Positions 57,826 to 64,000 of a stretch of DNA of 64,000 nt are shown here, in pieces (position 1 is the first letter of the stretch; every line of letters begins with the position of its first letter). A program made the translations under genes and the position numbers. Origin of the DNA: Dermatemys mawii (Eukaryota > Chordata > Testudines > Dermatemydidae); the NCBI GenBank assembly GCA_007922305.1, contig ML677343.1:29331915-29395914 (forward strand). Direction: 5' to 3'. The notes beneath the pieces are model-generated. The model made no database searches. It saw nothing but the letters and a program-made list of their open reading frames with translations, and was not told the origin of the DNA.

Positions 57826-58715
57826 ATAAGAACATAAGAACATAAGAAAGGCAGTACTGGGTCAGACCAAAGGTCCATCTACCCCAGTATCCTGTCTACT
57901 GACAGTGGCCAATGCCAGGTGCCCCGGAGTGAGTGAACCTAACAGGTAAAGATCAAGTGATCTCTCTCCTGCCATCCATCACCCCCTTCTGACAAATAGA
58001 GGCTAGGGACACCATTCCTTACCCAGCCTGGCTAATAGCCATTAATGGACTTAGCCTCCATGAATTTATCCAGTTCACTTTTAAACCCTCTTATAGTCCT
58101 AGCCTTCACAGCCTCCTCAGGCAAGGAGTTCCACAGGTTGACTGTGCGCTGTGTGAAGAAGAACTTCCTTTTATTTGTTTTAAACCTGCTGCCCACTAAT
58201 TTCAGTGGGTGGCCCCTAGTTCTCCTATTATGGGAACAAGTAAATAACTTTTCCTTATTCACCTTCTCAACGCCACTCATAATTTTATATACCTCTATCA
58301 TATCCCCCCTTAGTCTCCTCTTTTCCAAGCTAAAAAGTCCTAGCCTCTTTAATCTCTCCTCATATGGGACCCATTCCAATCCCCTAAGCATTTTAGTTGC
58401 TCTTCTCTGAACCTTTTCTAATGCCAGTATATCCTTTCTGAGATGAGAAGACCACATTTGTACACAGTATTCAAGATGTGGGCGCACCATGGATTTGTAT
58501 AAGGGCAATAAAATATTCTCCGTCTTATTTTCTATCCCTTTGTTAATGATTCCTAACATCCTGTTTGCTTTTTTGACTGCCACTGCACACTGCATGGACA
58601 TCTTCAGAGAACTATCCACGATGACTCCAAGATCTTTTTCCTGATTAGTTGTAGCTAAATTAGCCCCCATCATATTGTGCATATAGTTGGGGTTATTTTT
58701 TCCAAAGTGCATTAC
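57826..58715 (-). mobile_element. 5'-truncated CR1 LINE with intact C-terminal frame
   Basis: The right (5') edge is truncated near 58715. The left (3') edge ends in CATAAGAACATAAGAACATA on the plus strand, the CR1 octamer tail. The 3' UTR (57850-58030) has ACTGGGTCAGACCAAAGGTC and CTAGGGACACCATTCC words. The body is a 226-codon frame (58712-58032). It is the least mutated TE here, consistent with a relatively recent insertion. No target duplication was identified, as is often the case for CR1. Confidence 0.92.
58032..58712 (-). CDS. C-terminal fragment of the CR1 ORF2 protein (post-RT domain)
   Basis: The uninterrupted 226-codon frame starts at an internal Met in MHFGKNNP, the position where CR1 proteins leave the reverse-transcriptase fold. 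It includes DLGVIVDSSLKMS, a PLYKSMVRPHLEYC block, LEKVQRRATKMLRG, YEERLKRLGLFSLEKRR and RGDMIEVYKIM. It ends in NKRKFFFTQRTVNLWNSLP and FMEAKSINGY with a stop. No GVPQGS or FADD box is present, so it cannot be active and is not expected to be expressed. The open frame simply reflects a young, truncated copy. Confidence 0.85.
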   Translation of the reverse strand: MHFGKNNPNYMHNMMGANLATTNQEKDLGVIVDSSLKMSMQCAVAVKKANRMLGIINKGIENKTENILLPLYKSMVRPHLEYCVQMWSSHLRKDILALEKVQRRATKMLRGLEWVPYEERLKRLGLFSLEKRRLRGDMIEVYKIMSGVEKVNKEKLFTCSHNRRTRGHPLKLVGSRFKTNKRKFFFTQRTVNLWNSLPEEAVKARTIRGFKSELDKFMEAKSINGY

Positions 58716-60464
58716 TTTAATTTAAAAAAAACTCGTTTTTGCAGAAAGAAATAGCTTCATTTCTATAATTTTAGGGTCCAACTTTTGCTCTTTGTTGTGC
58801 ATGGTGTATTGTGAAGGCTCTAGCTACTGGGTATCTTTCCATCAAGGCAATCCTATTTTATGACAGCTCCTTTCTCACTTAGACTCCAACTTTGACCTTA
58901 ACCAGTCTCAAAGGCACCAATTTGAAGATTGCTCTGCAAAAAGATCACATTGCAAGTTTTTCTTGGAACTGCTACAAAGTAAGAGCAACCCCTTTTCCTC
59001 AGGAATGCGTTAGGTGTTTTGAGTATGATTTAACTATGCATGTCATTGCTTTAATTTAACCATGCAGAAGATTCTGAGGAGGAACGAGACTGTGCTGGAA
59101 AATCAAACATGGCATATTGCATGTGACATGAAAACAATTGACATTTTTCTCCATCTTCAAGACCAAAGGACAAGATGAGATATTTAACACGTGCTAAAGA
59201 TCTATAGATGATCACTGTACCAGTCAGAATAGGAAATACCACCTATTAAATCTTGAGGGATGTTGGAATGACTGAAAGCTTTGTGGAACTTGGTAGAGCA
59301 GTCAATGTTAAATACAATGGAAAAACCATCAATCCCAAAGTTAGTCTGTGGAGATGTCTGGGAAAAACTGACATACGCATTGCTGTTCTTTCAAGATTTC
59401 ACATACTTGGTCCTAACCCTGGCAAGGATTCTAATCTGGTCACTTAATCTGACTGCAAAACAATGCCACGCTCAGAAGAATTGTGCTGCTGTTAAACAAT
59501 CTGATTCAAATTTAAAAAGTTGATCCCAATTTTGATACAACTTGAGCCAACCCTCTTGGTTCACTTGAGTAGTTCTCCTCTTAAAGGGACCACAGAAGAG
59601 GCTTATTTCTTTCCACACATGACATATTTTTAGACTCTTCTAAAGTATCTTGTCTCACAGAATTGCTTTCCCTAATCTGACTCATTGACATACCGGAAGC
59701 AAAATATATTCCTTCATCTCAAGCCCTAAAACATATCTGGGCAAATTGTAGGTGTGGTGGAAATACCTTGAGATGGCTAAAAATTATGAATAAGAACTCT
59801 GAAGTTTGAAATTCCAGATGTTTAAATCTCCCTCTTTTTTGGTAATAATTGTGAAACTTTGGAAGGCTTCTCAAAAACTGGCTGTTTAAAAAATTTGTTC
59901 AGAAAGCCGTCCATTTGGGTTTTATTTAATTTATGCAAATAGTTTAATATACTGGCACATCAGAAATATTCCAAATGAAGTGTATGGTTTCAAAGTGCTG
60001 CCCAAGAATCACACATGCACAAATTATTCAGCCCGTTATTTATTAGAAGAACTTGTGAGCTGAAATGTTGCAGACCTCTAGAAAAATGCAGCCCATAGGT
60101 ATATTCATTTAAATCTTTTTCCTTGTCTTAAGCAAAATAATATGAATCAAGATTTCAATCACCATTCATACCAGAGTTATGCATTTCTGTGTCAAACTTG
60201 CAAACACATTTAAATTTAGGCACATGCATAAATGCTTGTTAGGTAAGGCCTTTACACGTAGAAACGTATGTTGCATCTCTAATTGTGCAACTGCCATCCT
60301 GAACCGCCTGGGGAAAAAGTAAGAAGAGACTAATATACACATTTGGGACATAGCAATATAGATTAATACAGAAAAAATAGGTTGGTAGGCACAGAAACAA
60401 TAAGGTTGAGTGATGCTGTTTTTCCTCTGACTTTAGTATCGTACAAAATGTTTTCTCTTCTAAG
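58716..60464. other. Unassigned non-coding stretch
   Basis: No domains in the short frames (up to 80 codons). No TE recognised. Confidence 0.4.
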
Positions 60465-60503
60465 CATGTACAGTGCCTAGCACAATAAAGCACCAATTCC
60501 TGG
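60465..60503 (+). mobile_element. MIR/L2-type tail scrap
   Basis: GTACAGTGCCTAGCACAATA followed by CACCAATTCCTGG matches the tail at 61530-61560. Confidence 0.5.
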
Positions 60504-61475
60504 AGAACTACCAGAATAGAAGTCATAAGAGCTCTTGCACCATGGGCTATGTGGGCTGCCAACATTTATATATTGATTGCTTTAAGTTTGACTTTTGTTG
60601 TGTCAGCTGATGATTTAAGGCAAGTTTCTTTTGGGGTGAGACCTGGAAATTTGTCTTGGCTTCCTGGCCCCCCTTCCTCCAAAAAAAGGAACCCCTATGT
60701 TGAGGAATTTAAATGCACAATTGTGTTTCTTTACACAGGAGAAAGTGGACTTTCAACTTTCTTCACTGTACAGCTTTGTAGGAGGGATTTTTTAGGAGGA
60801 TATAAGATGACAATAATGTATCAGGGTGAAACAGAAAGGGCAACAAACCCCCACCCCCCCAACTATCTAGCAGCCTCATCCTATTTGGCAACGACAGAAA
60901 TGAAAAATTAGAGGCAGAAGGATGCCTGGGTTTGTGTCAGGGAGAGCTGAAAGATGGTTCCCCAATGGATCGTACAAGTAATCAGACTGGGGCCCTAAAC
61001 TTCCAGTACCAGGCTGGGGCTCTGACAGAGGCCTAACCTCCTAACTCCCCAGGGCCTTGTCAATCAGAGCTAAAACTGAAGCAATGGAAGGAAAGGGTCA
61101 GGCAGACTTAGATGAAGGCATAGTATTGTTTTTCAAATTTAACCCCTTTTGCAGGTTAAATTTCATCCAGATCTCTCTGTGGCCAAATGCCCCTGTTTGG
61201 TGCTACAGGTGGTAAGTGTAACACTTTTACGTCAGTAGCAGTGCCCTGTTATCACTTAGAGCAGCGTGAATTTCCATTTCTCTTTACAATCCTAGAGTAA
61301 GACAAGTTTATCTGCCCCAAAGAGGATACAGTTTCATGAGTACCGGTTAGTATTGCATTGACGTACGTGTTGATTTTCTGTGTGTTCAGTTTTTATCATT
61401 GAAGTAGTCAAATAATATTTTGTATAACAGACATTGTCATTTTTAAGCACCCCAGTACCGTAAAAAAAAAAAATT
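60504..61475. other. Unassigned stretch with a chance 120-codon frame
   Basis: The frame 60549-60911 starts with a hydrophobic, signal-like stretch but has no recognisable domain, no promoter or splice context and no supporting neighbours. I do not call it a gene. Confidence 0.3.
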
Positions 61476-61612
61476 CTTAGACTGTAAGCTTTTGGGGGAA
61501 AGAACTATCTTTTCACCACATGTGTGTACAGTGCCTAGCAAAACTGGGCCTAATTCCTGATTGGGCCTCCAAGTGCTAACTCGATTCAAATATTAAATAA
61601 TAATATTAAATC
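61476..61612 (+). mobile_element. MIR/L2-type tail
   Basis: TTAGACTGTAAGCTTTTGGG, GTACAGTGCCTAGCAAAACT and GGGCCTCCAAGTGCTAACTC, ending in AAATAATAATATT, is a clear common SINE tail in the forward direction. Confidence 0.7.
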
Positions 61613-61649
61613 TAAACAAACAGCTTCCAAAATGAAGTGTGTACTGGAT

Positions 61650-61985
61650 AGGACTGATAGAAAACTGGGCTTTATTTTCCGTAATAAATTTGGGGGGAAA
61701 TGATTGGTTTGTTTTGTTTGTTTTCATCAACATTTTTCACTGAATTTTGGAGCGGAAAGGGTTACTAGACCTAGGCTGAAAGTTTTTGGGTTCGGAGGTG
61801 TCAGTGTTTCAGTATAAAGCCAGAATTTTCCACTGAAATATTAGACAAATATTTTTTTGTTTGTTTTTGCTGCAATTTTTCCAGAAGTGGGGGAGGGACC
61901 CATTTTCCAGAGAGCCCTCATCAAAAAGCTGTTTTTCTTCAAACAGAAGTTTCAAGAGGAAAAATGGAACCAGCTCTAGCACTGG
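61650..61985. repeat. A/T-homopolymer-rich repeat, copy 3
   Basis: GTTTTCATCAACATTTTTC, GAATTTTCCACTGAAATAT and AAAAATGGAACCAGCTCTAG link it to the copies at 45385 and 52730. Confidence 0.45.
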
Positions 61986-62424
61986 CCTTTCTAGCTTGCT
62001 GGCTAATGCTATCTCTGCTAATGCGCATGGTATGTGAGGTATGTGTGACTGTCAGCATGTCTAGTCCATTTCCACTGGACCCTAATGATAATAAACTGGG
62101 TCTGCTGCTCCAACATGATGGGAGTCATCTACTCCCTTTGGTTGTTTGGCGACTCTTACACTCATGGCTATACTGCTATGCTCTGGAGAAGCAGACGAAT
62201 ATTCATTTATATTATAATAGTACCCAAAGGTTCCATTCAGGATCAGCATGGTAGAAACACAGAAGAAGATATGGTCACTGCCCCCAAAGTCCTTGCAGCC
62301 AAAGGCCCAATTGTGCAATTCACTTCATACCAACTTAACGCTGCACCATTGAAATCAGTGGTGCTCTGTAGTGGTGGAACAACACACAGGGAATTCCAGG
62401 GTCCAGGCCTAAGGAGACAATGCA
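61986..62424. other. Unassigned stretch with a palindromic-core trace
   Basis: CACCATTGAAATCAGTGGTG at 62344-62363 is a 20-bp near palindrome of the recurring type. ATATGGTCACTGCCCCCAAAG at about 62269 resembles a reversed MIR tail scrap. Confidence 0.4.
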
Positions 62425-62775
62425 ATGACAAGTAGGCCTGTGCAAATAATGGATTTTTTGATTTGCTGGCAATTCTGAAGAATTAAAAAAAAATCAGTAA
62501 TTGCTTTGGGCTGAGCTTTGCATTTTGAGCACTTAACCTTTGAAAGCATTTTTAAAATAAAATTAAATGACAATTTCCAAGCCAAGTTGATTTGAATAAA
62601 AAAAAATCTAAGTATTTCTGTTAAACTTGACAAGAAAAGATTCTGATTTTTTTTCATTTGTTTCAACGAAAACAATTTGGCAAAATTAACACTAATTCAC
62701 AAAATATTTTGGTGTTCTCTAATCTGCATTTTTTCACCAAAAAAGTTATGGTTGAACTATTTCACCCATCTTTAA
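62425..62775. other. Possible A/T-rich repeat copy 4
   Basis: GCCTGTGCAAATAATGG followed by T/A homopolymer-rich words with TTCAACGAAAAC. Similar in style to the copies above, but too degraded to assign. Confidence 0.3.
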
Positions 62776-64000
62776 CAACAAACAACTAACAAACATACAG
62801 AAGTGGGAGAATATACATTTACATAGGCTGGCTATCTGTACAGCTTGATGGTTCTGAATCTCTTTTAAAAGGATGGTTTTTTAACATAGAGAAATTATAT
62901 ACCACCCCCAAGTTAAAATAATGTCATTTAGGCTGCAAAGGCAAGCACTCAAAAAATTAGAAAATTATAGAACTAAGTTTCCCAGACTACAAATATAGGT
63001 CAGCTCATCAGATGGTATAAATCAGGACATCATTGGTCTGAGCACTGCACAGATACATAAGAAGTTTTAATAGGCTAAGACGAGAAAACATGACAAATAG
63101 CTGTGACAAACTTCTGGTGTTTTGTTTACACCATTTTACCATGCATCAACAACAGAGTTTTGGATCTGAAGTCAGTCAAGCCTGATTTGATGATTGGGAG
63201 GGGAAAAAAAAGGGAGAGAAAGCATGGTCATTATTTTCTATCCAAAAAACCAATAATTGCTTCTTTTCTGCTGTTAATAGAAATAAGGTAAACTGGAACT
63301 TTTCACAATAAATCAGTGTACAATGACAAATAACCTAGTGTGAAATACTCAGGGTAGAGGTAATTTGATTCATGCGTGATTTAAAATGATAGAACAGGCT
63401 AAGTTCATGAGAGGTGATTTTTTTAACAAAGATTTGATGGAGAAAGGTCTGAGAAGAAATAAACACAAAAACACTTTGATTCCAAATTTCCTTTTCTACA
63501 TGTAGATTGCAGATCCCCCGCCCCTCCCTCTTAAAGGATAAGACAAGTCAATTTCTGGTTGGAGAATTTCCACTTAGACCAATCATTTTGTATCTTCCAT
63601 AACATGGTCACTATTTTTAATAGGTAGAGACCAGACTGTGCAAATGCTCACTATCAGAAGTAATGCACACAACTGTGAGGAACCGTGTTGATGATAATAC
63701 TCACCACGGCAAGCACTATACCTGATCGTAAGTGTTTTCAGGGAGGCTGGTATTATGATTGGTCAAATCTTGACTTCAGTGGAATTTCTGCCTGAATAAG
63801 AACCTTGATCAACCCTGTAGGATGTTCCTATAGAATATCACATCAATTCTGCTGTTCATTTACTTCCTTGGTGTTTTATGTATTATGGATATTTTCATGA
63901 AGACAAAACTTTGCTTCTTAAGAATCTTGTCTATTTCTTCTGCTTATTTTCCCATTTGAGATGACCACAACCCTATGTTAATGGTATTCTAATAATTTCC
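62776..64000. other. Unassigned non-coding stretch
   Basis: Nothing recognised; the window ends inside ordinary-looking sequence. Confidence 0.4.

Noticed and set aside
60549..60911. A 120-codon frame with a hydrophobic N-terminus, resembling a secreted protein
   Set aside because: No recognisable domain, splice sites or regulatory context, and no homologue that I can name. Frames of this length are expected by chance in AT-leaning vertebrate DNA.
1..64000. CRISPR arrays, operons, prokaryotic promoters, rRNA, tRNA genes or prophage
   Set aside because: No evenly spaced identical direct repeats, no clustered co-directional frames and no functional RNA genes. tRNA-like signal is limited to degraded SINE heads.

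Overview
The window looks like non-coding vertebrate nuclear DNA, most likely from a turtle, with a crocodilian or tuatara as alternatives. The repeat spectrum supports this: CR1-type LINEs whose 3' tail is built from CATAAGAA-like octamers, MIR/CORE-SINEs, L2-like and CR1/L3-like LINE relics, Penelope-like fragments, several hAT elements beginning CAGGGG or CACGG, and short foldback elements of sauropsid type. I found no convincing host gene, exon, tRNA, rRNA, operon, CRISPR array or prokaryotic feature. The open frames outside LINE relics look like chance frames. The organism assignment is an inference from recalled repeat families; no database search was run.

Layout. 0-10 kb: a frameshifted CR1 reverse-transcriptase fragment (minus, about 345-1190), a palindromic hAT element with 8-bp target duplication (1260-1583), a pogo/Tigger-type MITE (3803-4042), a decayed but nearly full-length endonuclease-plus-RT LINE on the minus strand (about 5840-8960), and a CR1 3' end (about 9540-9826). 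10-26 kb: two further hAT elements with target duplications (11369-11660, 14081-14371), a Penelope-like fragment (12184-12385), a MIR (15365-15530), and LTR-like or TIR-ended segments (17087-17420, 22800-23775, 25360-26022). 26-36 kb: a second Penelope-like fragment, an ancient CR1/L3-like LINE (about 27860-29230) containing an assembly gap of 10 N flanked by an identical 47-bp duplication, a PIF/Harbinger-like MITE (31381-31648), an L2 relic and a fourth hAT (35451-35761). 36-64 kb: a degenerate tandem array (36239-36416), many short palindromic elements centred on a TTGACTTCAATGG-like core, another TIR/LTR-like element (52091-52683), a second Harbinger-like copy in opposite orientation (54904-55191), a 120-bp MITE (55869-55988) and the best-preserved TE, a 5'-truncated CR1 with an intact 226-codon frame (57826-58715).

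The rest is moderately AT-rich, low-complexity or unrecognised sequence, probably intergenic or intronic. There is no gene network to describe. What the sequence records is layered mobile-element activity: old LINE/SINE relics, several DNA-transposon waves with readable target duplications, and a younger CR1 insertion. I did not find a previously undescribed biological system. The points most worth a second look are the gap-flanking duplication, the recurrent palindromic family, the TIR/LTR-like elements with GTGAYNAAG ends, and a roughly 300-bp block interrupting the CR1/L3-like LINE.
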